Shown: positions 47,288-55,810 of the stretch, one piece after another | How the letters are laid out: each line of letters begins with the position of its first letter | How positions within the stretch are numbered: the first letter of the stretch is position 1 | From: Methylosinus sp. H3A | GTDB taxonomy: Bacteria; Pseudomonadota; Alphaproteobacteria; Rhizobiales; Beijerinckiaceae | Reading direction: 5' to 3' | Assembly (NCBI RefSeq): GCF_015709455.1 | Contig: NZ_JADNQW010000005.1 | Coordinates: forward strand, 2,596,501-2,660,500 | Length of the DNA stretch: 64,000 bases | Translations under genes and position numbers: made by a program | Notes under the pieces: generated by a model | Seen by the model: the letters and a program-made list of their open reading frames with translations, nothing else | Database searches by the model: none | What the model was told of the DNA's origin: nothing

Positions 47288-47671
47288 TCAGGCGTCGGCG
47301 AGCATCCGGTCGCGCGCGGCGACGCCCTTGTCGACGGGCTCGCCGGCGACGTCGAAGAAGGAGGCGTCGATCTGCCGGCCGCGCTCGTCATAGCTCCAGG
47401 CGATGCGGGCGACGCCGAGTCCCTTGCGGAGCGTCGGCTTGCCGTCGGCGTTGAAATAGGCCTCCTCGACCTTGTTGCCGCGCTCGTCATAGTGACGGGC
47501 GACGCGCGCCGCGCCGATGCTCTTGCGCTTCACCGGGCGGCCGTCGGCGCCGAAATAGGTCTCGAGCACCTCGATCCGTCGGCGCGCCGGCGTCTTGGAT
47601 TGGTCCTGGCTGGGCGCAGCCGCGGTTCGCGCGGCGCGCCGGCCTTCTCGGGGAGAAACATCATAAGCCAT
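47288..47671 (-). CDS. Small protein with tandem YD-like repeats
   Basis: The 127-residue protein has no signal peptide. Residues about 35-115 contain an imperfect repeat of about 37 residues: ETYFGADGRPVKRKSIGAAR with VARHYDERGN, then EAYFNADGKPTLRKGLGVAR with IAWSYDERGR, then SFFDVAGEPVDKGVA. The pattern YF-x-ADG-x-P...G-x-AR-x-x-x-YDERG resembles YD or MORN-like repeat proteins, often surface or scaffold proteins. I do not recognise a named family. The ATG at 47671 fits the repeat start; an upstream in-frame start would add 25 low-complexity residues. Function unknown. Confidence 0.65.
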   Translation of the reverse strand: MAYDVSPREGRRAARTAAAPSQDQSKTPARRRIEVLETYFGADGRPVKRKSIGAARVARHYDERGNKVEEAYFNADGKPTLRKGLGVARIAWSYDERGRQIDASFFDVAGEPVDKGVAARDRMLADA

Positions 47672-47836
47672 TGTCTCGTCTCGGCCTCTGAGCGAAGTCC
47701 CGGATCGATTCTGGGTCGCGCTGCGCGCGCCTGCGGGATCGAGCACGGATTCGCGTTTGTCTTCTGGGAAAATGCGTCTTTCGCCCCCGAAAGCGGGAGC
47801 ATAGAGACGCGCCAGTAGCGCAGCCTTCGGCTGCAG

Positions 47837-48232
47837 TCAGACGGCGAGGGACGGGGGAGCGCGCGCTCCGACGGGAAGCTGCGCGAGACGCTTGTGGCCG
47901 CCGGATTCGCGCAGCGGCAGGAGACGACCCGCCACAGGCGAGCGCGGCGCGTCGAGCTCCACGAAGCGGCCGATGACGCCGCCGTCGAGCCCCGTGCAAT
48001 GTTGGACGCAGCAGGCGTCCATCCTTTGGGCGGGGGCGCTCGGCCCTTGGGAGTTCTCGTCGACCGCGGTCGTCTTGGCGGTGAGACAGATCGCGCTGCC
48101 GAGGACGTTCTGTCCGGCGCGTGCGCCGACGACGAGACCTGCGGTCAGTCCCTGCAGCACGAGCAGATAGGCGACGAGCAGCGTCGCCGCCGTCTGTCCA
48201 TACTGCCAGGATTTGTCGTTCTGCTGGGTCAC
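47837..48232 (-). CDS. Small Cys-containing membrane protein (DUF2946-like?)
   Basis: The 131-residue product starts at a GTG and has an N-terminal hydrophobic helix (about 15-36, AATLLVAYLLVLQGLTAGLVVG). A Cys-bearing middle follows (ICLTAKTT, MDACCVQHCTG), and it ends GARAPPSLAV. The plan matches the protein at 28230-28637. Similar small proteins (DUF2946 style) are often linked to metal handling, but this is not demonstrated. It lies on the minus strand between the repeat protein and the S24 repressor. No obvious ribosome site is seen. Confidence 0.5.
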   Translation of the reverse strand: MTQQNDKSWQYGQTAATLLVAYLLVLQGLTAGLVVGARAGQNVLGSAICLTAKTTAVDENSQGPSAPAQRMDACCVQHCTGLDGGVIGRFVELDAPRSPVAGRLLPLRESGGHKRLAQLPVGARAPPSLAV

Positions 48233-48405
48233 GATCGCTGCAAGATAGGCGGCCCGGCCGCCATGGTCAATGGAGCCTTGCCGCCCGATTCCCGGAGTTT
48301 ACTGAAAATGCGAGGTTTTCTGCCGGAAAAAAAGGCCGCGGCGCGCAGCGCCTGCAATGACGGCGGTCGGCAAATCTCGAATTGCGGAGGCGGCGCGACT
48401 GTTCT

Positions 48406-48423
48406 ATTCCTAGCTATAGGAAT
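48406..48423. promoter_or_regulatory. Palindromic operator upstream of the S24 repressor
   Basis: ATTCCTA and TAGGAAT form a perfect 7-4-7 inverted repeat that ends 12 bases before the ATG at 48436. The location fits autoregulation by the repressor it precedes. Confidence 0.65.
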
Positions 48424-48435
48424 GAGGTCCGCCAA

Positions 48436-49077
48436 ATGGCTGAAATCCTGACGCATGCGCAGATCTGGGCGGCGCTCGACGCGCTCGGCGAGCGCTACAG
48501 CTTGACCGCATCCGGCCTCGCCCGTAAGGCCGGGCTGGACCCGACCACATTCAACCGCTCCAAGCGGCAGACCGCCGACGGGCGTCTGCGCTGGCCCTCG
48601 ACCGAATCGATCGCCAAGGTTCTGCAGGCGACGGGGGCGAGCCTCGACGAGTTCATGACCCTGGTCTCCGCCAAGGGGCTGCGGCCGCCGCGCAGCGCGC
48701 GGCCGCTCATCGGCCTCGCCCAGGCCGGGGTGGGCGGCTTCTTCGACGACGCCGGTTTCGCCACCGGCACGGGCTGGGACGAGATCGACGTCTTCGCCGA
48801 CGCCGACGAGCACTCTTATGCGCTCGAGATTTCCGGCGACTCCATGGCCCCGCTCTATCGCGACGGCGACATCGTCATCGTCTCGCCGGCCGCTCCGGTG
48901 CGTCGCGGCGACCGTGTGGTGGTGAAGACGACGGCCGGAGAGGTTCTCGCCAAAGAGTTGAAGCGACAGACGACACGCACGATCGAGCTGAAGTCCTTCA
49001 ACCCCGCTTATCCGGACCGCGTCCTGCCTCGGGAGGAGGTGAGCTGGATCGCCCGCATCCTCTGGGCGAGCCAGTGA
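48436..49077 (+). CDS. XRE/LexA-like S24-family repressor-protease
   Basis: The 213-residue protein pairs an N-terminal helix-turn-helix (about 22-60, LTASGLARKAGLDPTTFNRSKR) with a C-terminal S24 domain. The self-cleavage dyad is in place: Ser 136 in SGDSMAPLYRDGD and Lys 173 in VLAKELKR, 37 residues apart as in LexA. An Ala-Gly bond in GLAQAGVGG is a candidate cleavage site. Such chromosomal regulators are close to phage C2 repressors but no prophage genes surround it. Target genes are unknown; the upstream palindrome suggests autorepression. Confidence 0.85.
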   Translation: MAEILTHAQIWAALDALGERYSLTASGLARKAGLDPTTFNRSKRQTADGRLRWPSTESIAKVLQATGASLDEFMTLVSAKGLRPPRSARPLIGLAQAGVGGFFDDAGFATGTGWDEIDVFADADEHSYALEISGDSMAPLYRDGDIVIVSPAAPVRRGDRVVVKTTAGEVLAKELKRQTTRTIELKSFNPAYPDRVLPREEVSWIARILWASQ

Positions 49078-49210
49078 GGGGGCGGCGTCGCGTCTGCCCG
49101 ATCGCCATGGCGGCGGCGTCATGTTCCGTCGACGTCGAGACGCTAGATTGCGTCCAGACGAATAGTTTCCGGCGCCTCTAGTCGGCGCGTTTTCACGAAG
49201 AGGAGCGCGA

Positions 49211-49996
49211 ATGTCTCTCGCCAAACGCAACGCCGTCGTCACCGGCTCCACCAGCGGCATCGGCCTCGCCGTCGCCCGCGCCCTCGCCAAGGAGGGGGCC
49301 AATGTCGTCCTCAACGGTTTCGGCGACGCCGCCGAGATCGAGAAGGAGCGTGCCGCGATAGAGAAAGAGTTCGGCGTCGCCGCCATCTACGACGGCGCCG
49401 ACATGACCAAGCCGGAAGAGATCGCCGCTCTCATCCACAATGCCGAGGAAAAGCTCGGCTCGGTCGATATTCTCGTCAATAACGCCGGCATACAATATGT
49501 CTCGCCGATCGAGGATTTCCCCATCGAGAAGTGGAATCAGATCATCGCCATCGATCTCTCCTCGGCTTTCCACACGATCCGCGCCGCGACGCCCGGCATG
49601 AAGAAGCGTCGCTGGGGCCGCATCGTCAACACGGCGTCGGCGCATTCGCTGGTCGCCTCGCCCTTCAAGGCGGCCTATGTCGCCGCCAAGCACGGCATCG
49701 CCGGGCTCAACAAGGTGGTGGCTCTGGAGCTCGCCACTTTCGGCGTCACCGCCAATTGCATCTCGCCCGGCTATGTCTGGACGCCGCTGGTCGAAAAGCA
49801 GATCCCCGACACGATGAAGGCCCGCAACCTCACCCGCGAGCAGGTCATCAACGACGTGCTGCTGCAGGCGCAGCCGACCAAGGAGTTCGTGACCGTCGAT
49901 CAGATCGCGGCGCTGGTCGTGTTCCTGTGCTCGGACGCGGCGGCGCAGATCACCGGCTCCAACATCTCCATAGACGGCGGCTGGACGGCGGGATGA
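49211..49996 (+). CDS. bdhA: 3-hydroxybutyrate dehydrogenase
   Basis: The enzyme interconverts 3-hydroxybutyrate and acetoacetate with NAD. The 261-residue SDR has TGSTSGIG, NNAGIQYVSPIEDFP, catalytic Ser in NTASAHSLVASPFKAAYVAAKHG (Y-x3-K) and SPGYVWTPLVEKQIPD, residues of the D-3-hydroxybutyrate dehydrogenase subgroup including the conserved Gln in GIQ. AAGAGGAGCG precedes the ATG. The stop overlaps the patatin gene start as ATGA, an arrangement common in alphaproteobacteria. Role: use of polyhydroxybutyrate monomers. Confidence 0.94.
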   Translation: MSLAKRNAVVTGSTSGIGLAVARALAKEGANVVLNGFGDAAEIEKERAAIEKEFGVAAIYDGADMTKPEEIAALIHNAEEKLGSVDILVNNAGIQYVSPIEDFPIEKWNQIIAIDLSSAFHTIRAATPGMKKRRWGRIVNTASAHSLVASPFKAAYVAAKHGIAGLNKVVALELATFGVTANCISPGYVWTPLVEKQIPDTMKARNLTREQVINDVLLQAQPTKEFVTVDQIAALVVFLCSDAAAQITGSNISIDGGWTAG

Positions 49997-51006
49997 CAGC
50001 CAAGAAGAAAGTCACTCTGGCCTTGCAGGGCGGGGGCGCGCATGGCGCCTTCACCTGGGGCGTGCTCGACGCGTTTCTCGAGGACGGGCGGCTCGACGTC
50101 ATCGGCGTCAGCGGCGCCAGCGCCGGCGCGATGAACGCCGTCGTCTACGCCGACGGATTGCGCGAGGGCGGGCCGGAGCGCGCCCGCGCCCAGCTCCAGC
50201 AGTTCTGGCGCACCATCAGCGTCGATGGCGAGCTCAGCAAGGCGCAGCGCGATCTCTGCGACATGGTGTTCGGCTTCTGGGATCCGCTGAAGCTGCGCAA
50301 GGCGTTCACGCAGAATGCGGCCAATTATCTCTCGCCCTATGACTTCAACCCGCTCGACATAAATCCGCTGCGCGATCTCATCGACGGCCTCATCGATTTC
50401 GAGGCGCTGCGCGCCACCGACGATCTGAAGCTGTTCATCTCGGCGACCAATGTGCGCACCGGCAAGGTCCGCATTTTCCGCCGGCCGGAGCTGACGATCG
50501 ACATGCTGATGGCCTCGGCCTGCCTGCCCACTGTGTTCCAGGCGGTGGAGGTGGAGGGCGAGGCCTATTGGGACGGCGGCTACATGGGCAATCCCGCGCT
50601 GTTTCCGCTCTACACCGAGACCGATTGCTGCGACATCGTGCTGGTGCAGATCAATCCGGTCGAGCGCGACGAGATTCCGCGCAGCTCGCAGGACATAATG
50701 GATCGGCTGAACGAGATCACCTTCAACGCTTCGCTCTTGCACGAGTTCCGCGCCATCGACTTCGTCGCGCGCCTCATCGACGCCGGGCGTCTGAAGGGCA
50801 CGCATTATAAGAAGGTGCTGCTGCATCTCGTCGAGGGCGGGGCGGCGATGAAGCGCTTCGGCGCCGACACCAAGCTCGATGCGGATTATGATTTCCTGCG
50901 GTCTCTGTTCGACATCGGCCGCAATGCCGGCAAGGAGTTTCTCGACGAGCATTATGACGCGATCGGCGTCGCCGGAACGCTGCAATTGAAGGAGCAGCTG
51001 GTCTGA
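49993..51006 (+). CDS. Patatin-like phospholipase/esterase
   Basis: This 337-residue patatin has the oxyanion loop LQGGGAHGAF (about 11-20), the nucleophile in GASAG (Ser 43) and the catalytic Asp in YWDGGYMGNP (Asp 194). A long C-terminal extension follows (about 200-337), the form seen in patatins encoded beside 3-hydroxybutyrate dehydrogenase. The ATG overlaps the bdhA stop by 4 bases (ATGA), so translation is coupled. Lipid, or possibly polyester-granule, hydrolysis is likely; the latter is inference from context. No signal peptide. Confidence 0.88.
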   Translation: MTAKKKVTLALQGGGAHGAFTWGVLDAFLEDGRLDVIGVSGASAGAMNAVVYADGLREGGPERARAQLQQFWRTISVDGELSKAQRDLCDMVFGFWDPLKLRKAFTQNAANYLSPYDFNPLDINPLRDLIDGLIDFEALRATDDLKLFISATNVRTGKVRIFRRPELTIDMLMASACLPTVFQAVEVEGEAYWDGGYMGNPALFPLYTETDCCDIVLVQINPVERDEIPRSSQDIMDRLNEITFNASLLHEFRAIDFVARLIDAGRLKGTHYKKVLLHLVEGGAAMKRFGADTKLDADYDFLRSLFDIGRNAGKEFLDEHYDAIGVAGTLQLKEQLV

Positions 51007-51274
51007 GGGCGAGGCTCGCAGCCGCATTTTCCCATGCGAATCGGCTCTGTTCCGCATTGGCGGGCGGGGGCGGGCGTCGCCGCCTCGGCAAAGATCGGCC
51101 ACATTTCTCTATATCTCTGATCGCGCGCGGCATGGATCGCCGTGTGGAATTTCACGCCGACCGGGGTGTTTCGCGAATATTCGTGGAGGCCGCGATCGGC
51201 GAAAATCGCGAAAGATGGCGTCGGGCGTCGCGGGGTTTGGACCGACGCAATCGACGCAATCGGAGGACTGGAAG

Positions 51275-52348
51275 ATGAACGCGCCCGCCGACAAGAAGCT
51301 CATCGCCGAGTTCGAGGAGTTCAAGGAGCTGTTGCGTCATGCCGGCCCGCAGCAGGAGGGCGACGAGTCTCACGCTCGGCTGGATCATGCCGTCGACCCG
51401 CAATTGGCCGCCGACCCGCAATGGGCCGCCGAGCCGCCGCGCGCCGAGCCCGAGGCCGTGCGGGCGCCGAGCGAGGTCGATCGGCGGCTGCGCGCGCGGC
51501 GCAAGCCCGGGGCGGACGAATCGAGCGTCGAGCGCGGCGAGGTTCGCCGGCGCGGGCGCGGATGGCTGATCGCGGCCGCCGTGGTCATTCTCGCGGTCGG
51601 CGCCGGCGCTGTGGCGACTGTCTTCCTGCCCGGCGATGGGGAGGAGGAGGAGCCTGTCGTCTCGGCGACGCAGCGCGAGACCATCGATCCCGCCGAGCCT
51701 GCTTCGAACGCCGCCGCCGCGGAAAACGCCGAGGCTTCCGGACGCGACGAGATGGCGGCCGACTCCGCGCCTGCCGCCGAAGCCGATTCTGGCGCCGCCG
51801 ATGCGCCCGCCGCGGCTGCGAACGAGCCCGCAGCGATCCCGGCCCAGACGCCGACCGCTCTGCCGGAAGGCGCGTTGAGCCCGCCGGCCGCCAACGCCGT
51901 TCCGCTCACGGCGCCGACGGCCGCGCCCATTCGCATTATTCCGACGCCGAAAGCGGCGCCCGCAGAGCCTGTCGCCGCGCCGGCTCCGGTGGAGCCCGTT
52001 CCCCCGGCGCCCGAGCCGGTCGTCGCCGCTCCTCCGCCGGCCGCTAAGGCGCCGACCGCCGCCGCCAAGCCGGCGTCCGCCAAGCCGATTGCCGCCAAGC
52101 CGCATGCTGCGCCGCCGGCCAAGCCTGTGGCGCAGCAGCAGGCCAAGCCGGCCAAGCCGAAGCCGGCGGCTCCCGCTCCGGCCGCCGCCGCGGCTCCGCC
52201 CGCGCCCGCGCCGCTCGCGGAAGCGCCGGCCGCAGCTCCCCCGCCCCCCGCGCCGAGCGAGCAGCCCGGCTTCGTGCAGCGGGCTGTCGATTCGGTCACC
52301 GGCGCGGTCGGCGATCTCGGCCGCATGGCGACCGGCGTCATTCCCTGA
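51275..52348 (+). CDS. Ala/Pro-rich single-pass membrane protein of unknown function
   Basis: The 357-residue protein has a cytoplasmic acidic N-terminus (KLIAEFEEFKELLRHAG), one membrane helix (about 95-115, GWLIAAAVVILAVGAGAVATVFL) preceded by Arg residues, and a very long Ala/Pro/Lys low-complexity periplasmic part. A final amphipathic stretch (FVQRAVDSVTGAVGDLGRM) ends it. Similar proteins are common and unstudied in Hyphomicrobiales. CGGAGG precedes the ATG at 51275. Its 3' end is duplicated as a tandem repeat. Function cannot be given. Confidence 0.7.
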   Translation: MNAPADKKLIAEFEEFKELLRHAGPQQEGDESHARLDHAVDPQLAADPQWAAEPPRAEPEAVRAPSEVDRRLRARRKPGADESSVERGEVRRRGRGWLIAAAVVILAVGAGAVATVFLPGDGEEEEPVVSATQRETIDPAEPASNAAAAENAEASGRDEMAADSAPAAEADSGAADAPAAAANEPAAIPAQTPTALPEGALSPPAANAVPLTAPTAAPIRIIPTPKAAPAEPVAAPAPVEPVPPAPEPVVAAPPPAAKAPTAAAKPASAKPIAAKPHAAPPAKPVAQQQAKPAKPKPAAPAPAAAAAPPAPAPLAEAPAAAPPPPAPSEQPGFVQRAVDSVTGAVGDLGRMATGVIP

Positions 52349-52383
52349 GATAAAAGGACACTTCCCTGAGATAAAAGGGACAC
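52341..52383. repeat. Tandem direct repeat at a gene end
   Basis: Two copies of a 21- to 22-base unit (TTCCCTGAGATAAAAGG plus ACAC or GACAC) stand head to tail. The first contains the stop codon of the membrane-protein gene and the second repeats it. Confidence 0.85.
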
Positions 52384-52385
52384 GG

Positions 52386-52410
52386 GCCGCGTGGCTTCAG
52401 GCCACGCGGC
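52386..52410 (-). terminator. Hairpin over the 3' end of the GGDEF-EAL gene
   Basis: GCCGCGTGGC (52386-52395) pairs perfectly with GCCACGCGGC (52401-52410) around 5 bases that contain part of the stop codon of the minus-strand gene. There is no immediate U-run; a T-rich patch follows about 12 bases later on the minus strand. Confidence 0.45.
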
Positions 52411-54526
52411 GATCGGCGCGCCGGCGGCGCAGCAGCTTCGAGGCCTCGCCGATGGTCATCGCCTTGCCGAAATAAAACCCCTGGCCGATCTCGCAGCCAT
52501 TCTCGGCGAGGCGGCGTAGCACCTCCACGGTCTCGACGCCTTCGGCGACCGTCGTCACGCCGAGATGCTTCAACAGGCTCAGTATCGCGTCGACGATCCG
52601 TCCGCTCTCCTCGTCATGCTGCATGGCGAGCACGAAGGAGCGGTCGATCTTCACCTTGTCGAAATGGAAGGCGCGCAGATGATAGAGGCTCGAATAGCCC
52701 GTGCCGAAATCATCGAGCGAGATGCGTATGCCCTCGGCCTGCAGCGCGGCGAGCGTCGCGCGGGCGGTGTCGACATCGTCGACGAGCGCGCTCTCGGTGA
52801 TCTCGACATCGAGTCGCGAGGGCGGGAATTTCTCCTCCTCGAGCGTCGCCAGCAGGCGTGAGGCGAGCAGCGGATCCTTCAGCTGCACCGGCGAGACATT
52901 GACCGATAGGCGCACCTGGTCGCCCCATTGCAGCGCCTCGCGGCAGGCGCGCCGCACCACCGACCAGGTGAGATCGGCAATGACGCCGATCTGCTCGGCG
53001 AGCGGAATGAAGACGTCGGGGGGAATGGCGCCGAGCTTTTCGTGCGTCCAGCGCGACAGCACCTCGAAGCCATAGACGCGATTGTCGCGCAGATCGACGA
53101 GCGGCTGATAGAAGGGACGTATGTCGCCGGCCGCGACGGCTTTCTTCAACGCCGATTCGAGCTCGGCGCGCCGGCGCAACTCCTCGTCCATGCTCTGCTC
53201 GAAGAAGCGGAACAGGCCGCGGCCGTCGCGCTTGGCGTGATACATGGCGATATCCGCCGCGCGCAGCAGCGTGCTGACGTCGAGACCGTCCTCCGGGCAG
53301 AGCGAGACGCCGACGCTGGCGCTGAGCTCGACGCGTCGGTCGCCGATCTCGATCGGTTCGGCGATGGCGGCGAGCGCCCGGCCGGCGACTCTCGTCGCCT
53401 GATCCACATGGGTCGCCGGAGCCATCTCGATCAAAATCGCGAATTCATCGCCGCCGAGACGCGCGACGACATCGCTCTTGCGCGAAGCCTGACGCAGGCG
53501 CCGCGCCACTTCGCAGAGCACGGCGTCGCCGACTCTATGCCCCTCGAGATCGTTGATGGGCTTGAAACGGTCGAGATCGACGAAGAGCAGCGCGCAGGCC
53601 GTGGCGCCGTCCTCGACGCGCTCGATCGCCGCGTGCAGATCGGCGACGAGCATGCGCCGATTGGGCAGGCCGGTGAGCGAATCCTGCCGCGCGAGAATCT
53701 GCGCGCGCTCCTGGGCCGCGCGCGTCGCTTCATGCGCGCGCTCCAGCGCCTGCGCATTGGCGCGGAACACGTCGAAGGATTTCGCCATGGCGCCGATCTC
53801 GTCGTTGCGCCCGATCCCCGGGACTTCGACAAAGCGGTTTCCGGCCGCGAGATCGGCGAGCGATGCGGTGATCGCCGCGAGCGGCCGCGTGATTTGCTGC
53901 TTCACGCGAAACAGCAGCCAGATGGCGAGCGCGATGGCGAGCGCCGAGGCGAGCAAATTGGTCTTCAGCGCGCCTTCAGTGACGCGCGCGGCCGTATCCG
54001 CCTCTGCGTGGGCCGACCATTTGAGCTCGTCTATGGCGGCGTCGGCAGCTTCGTCCGTGGCTCTGTAGAGATCGTGCAGAGCGCTCACCCCTTGCGCCTC
54101 TCGGATCGCGGCGAGGTCCGGCTCCTGCGTCATCCAGAGATCATGGGCGGCGAGATAGGCGGCCAGCGCCGCGCGAAATCTGGCGAGGTCGGGACGGTGC
54201 TCGGCTTGGAAGAGCGCGAAATAGTCGCGTTGCAGCTCTCCGATGATGAGCCGATCGTCGGCGGCGCGCTGTTCCGCCGCGATCCGCTCTTCTTCGCTCT
54301 TCGCCAGCGCGCGATAGGTCTCGGCGATTCTGAACTCGGAGATTCGGTCGGACAATTCTCCGAGAATTCGCGTTCCCTCGATCCATTTCGCAGCGAGCGC
54401 GTCGGTCTTCGCGTCGACGGCGCGCAGGCTCTGCGCGGAAAGAACCGCGAGGCCGAGCACGATCGCCAGAAAAGCGGCGATAAACAGCGCCAATTGCGCT
54501 TGTAGCGAGAAGCGAAAGCTCGTCAT
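52397..54526 (-). CDS. Membrane-bound GGDEF-EAL cyclic-di-GMP enzyme
   Basis: The 709-residue protein has a membrane helix at about 10-32, a helical periplasmic sensor (about 33-188), a second membrane helix (about 189-207), a HAMP linker (about 208-262), a GGDEF domain with intact RLGGDEF (356-362) and an EAL domain. The EAL motif itself reads EVL (FEVLSRW), a tolerated variant; EITESALVDD, DDFGTGYSSL, KIDRSFV and AEGVET are conserved. It may make or break cyclic-di-GMP, or both. The ATG at 54526 is chosen because the membrane helix follows; a much longer frame upstream is spurious. Confidence 0.92.
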   Translation of the reverse strand: MTSFRFSLQAQLALFIAAFLAIVLGLAVLSAQSLRAVDAKTDALAAKWIEGTRILGELSDRISEFRIAETYRALAKSEEERIAAEQRAADDRLIIGELQRDYFALFQAEHRPDLARFRAALAAYLAAHDLWMTQEPDLAAIREAQGVSALHDLYRATDEAADAAIDELKWSAHAEADTAARVTEGALKTNLLASALAIALAIWLLFRVKQQITRPLAAITASLADLAAGNRFVEVPGIGRNDEIGAMAKSFDVFRANAQALERAHEATRAAQERAQILARQDSLTGLPNRRMLVADLHAAIERVEDGATACALLFVDLDRFKPINDLEGHRVGDAVLCEVARRLRQASRKSDVVARLGGDEFAILIEMAPATHVDQATRVAGRALAAIAEPIEIGDRRVELSASVGVSLCPEDGLDVSTLLRAADIAMYHAKRDGRGLFRFFEQSMDEELRRRAELESALKKAVAAGDIRPFYQPLVDLRDNRVYGFEVLSRWTHEKLGAIPPDVFIPLAEQIGVIADLTWSVVRRACREALQWGDQVRLSVNVSPVQLKDPLLASRLLATLEEEKFPPSRLDVEITESALVDDVDTARATLAALQAEGIRISLDDFGTGYSSLYHLRAFHFDKVKIDRSFVLAMQHDEESGRIVDAILSLLKHLGVTTVAEGVETVEVLRRLAENGCEIGQGFYFGKAMTIGEASKLLRRRRADRRVA

Positions 54527-54642
54527 TGAGCGCGCTCGGGGCGGTGATCCTGTCTCATCGTCTAAGATAATTGTAATTTGAACGGCGACTGTCCAGTTGC
54601 GCCGGGCGCTATCGCAGGCGCTGAAATGTCGCGGCGGCGCCG

Positions 54643-54876
54643 TCAGGGCGCGTCGTCGTCCTCCTTCGGCGAGAGCGCCGCCGCGCGATAGGCGCGCCGC
54701 GCTTTCGCCTGAGTGAGATAGAATCTCTCGCCTTCGCGATAGGCCGCGTTTCCGCTCACCACCTCGAATTCGCAGAAGGCGCGGGCCTCCGCCGGCGCCG
54801 CCAGCAGCCGCACGCAGCGCGGCAGCAGCGCGAAGCCCGCGCCATCGTCCTTCTCGAATATCGTCAGCGGTTCCAT
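54643..54876 (-). CDS. Hypothetical small protein
   Basis: This frame encodes 77 residues with one balanced, mixed alpha/beta-looking stretch (PLTIFEKDDGAGFALLPRCVRLL, FCEFEVVSGNAAYREGERFYL spread over about 3-60) and a charged tail PKEDDDAP. Upstream in-frame ATGs at about 54972-54981 would extend it over the LysR start, so the ATG at 54876 (AGGAAG about 12 bases upstream) is preferred. I do not recognise the family. It is divergent from the LysR gene and could be its target. Confidence 0.45.
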   Translation of the reverse strand: MEPLTIFEKDDGAGFALLPRCVRLLAAPAEARAFCEFEVVSGNAAYREGERFYLTQAKARRAYRAAALSPKEDDDAP

Positions 54877-54979
54877 CGCCGTTTCGCTTCCTAGAGCTTT
54901 CGTCACCGCGATGGATATGGCGCGCTCCTGCGGGCCGATCCAATTGTCATTTGCGATTCGATGATGCATTTCTCGCATC

Positions 54980-55804
54980 ATGGAGCTGCAGTGGATCGAC
55001 GATTTCCTGGCGCTCTGCCAGACGCGCAATTTCACCCGCGCGGCGCAGGCGCGCGGCACGACGCAATCCGCCTACAGCCGCCGCATGCAGCGGCTGGAGG
55101 AATGGCTCGGCGCGCCGCTGTTCGACCGCGAGCGCCGCCCGGTGACGCTGACGCCGGCCGGCGAGGAGTTCCTGTCGCGCGCCCATCGTCTACGCGACGA
55201 GATTTTCGACGCGCGCCGCGCCGTGCTCTCGGTGTCGAGCCATTTGGAGAAGGCGCTGCGCATCTATGCGACCAACACGCTGGCCGCGACCTTTCTGTCG
55301 CCATGGTTGATAGAGCGTGAATTGCGCAATTACTCCGTCGTCGTCGCCTCCGTCTCCGGCTGCATAGAGGCGGTCAAGCGCGGCCATGCCGATCTCGCTA
55401 TGATTCCCGATTTCGGCGACGCCGAAAATCTCGCTGGGCTCGAGCTCGAGGCGATCGGCGAGGATCGTCTGATCCTCGCGCAGCGTCGCGGCGCCGCGCG
55501 TCTCGCCGCGCTCGACGGGGAGGATCTGGTCGGACGGCTCATGGTCTATGCGCCGGGCACGCATTATGGCGCGCGCATCGCGGCGATGCTCGTGGCGCAT
55601 GGCGTCCGCATGCGCGGGCGGCCGGTCTGCGAGAGCGCTTCGGCCGAGGCGTTGCTGGCGCAGGTCGAGGCCGGGCTCGGCGCCGCCTGGATTCCGGCCA
55701 TACTCATGCGCGGCGACACGGTCGCGCGCTGCGCGGTTCCCGATTATTTCGACATTCCGTACAAAATTCTGCTGGCGCGCGCGTCGAGCGACAAGGGCGC
55801 GTGA
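54980..55804 (+). CDS. LysR-family transcriptional regulator
   Basis: The 274-residue protein has the LysR winged helix at the start (ELQWIDDFLALCQTRNFTRAAQARGTTQSAYSRRMQRLEEWLG across residues 2-44) followed by LFDRERRPVTLTPAG. The effector domain (about 90-270) is shorter than usual; the family average is about 300. GAGLGAAWIPA near the end is typical. The divergent hypothetical gene is the usual candidate target; acetoacetate decarboxylase converges 6 bases away and may also be linked. Confidence 0.9.
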   Translation: MELQWIDDFLALCQTRNFTRAAQARGTTQSAYSRRMQRLEEWLGAPLFDRERRPVTLTPAGEEFLSRAHRLRDEIFDARRAVLSVSSHLEKALRIYATNTLAATFLSPWLIERELRNYSVVVASVSGCIEAVKRGHADLAMIPDFGDAENLAGLELEAIGEDRLILAQRRGAARLAALDGEDLVGRLMVYAPGTHYGARIAAMLVAHGVRMRGRPVCESASAEALLAQVEAGLGAAWIPAILMRGDTVARCAVPDYFDIPYKILLARASSDKGA

Positions 55805-55810
55805 GCGCCG

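Noticed and set aside
52928..54505. A 525-codon open frame opposite the GGDEF-EAL gene
   Set aside because: Low-complexity antisense product; the minus-strand gene carries all conserved motifs.
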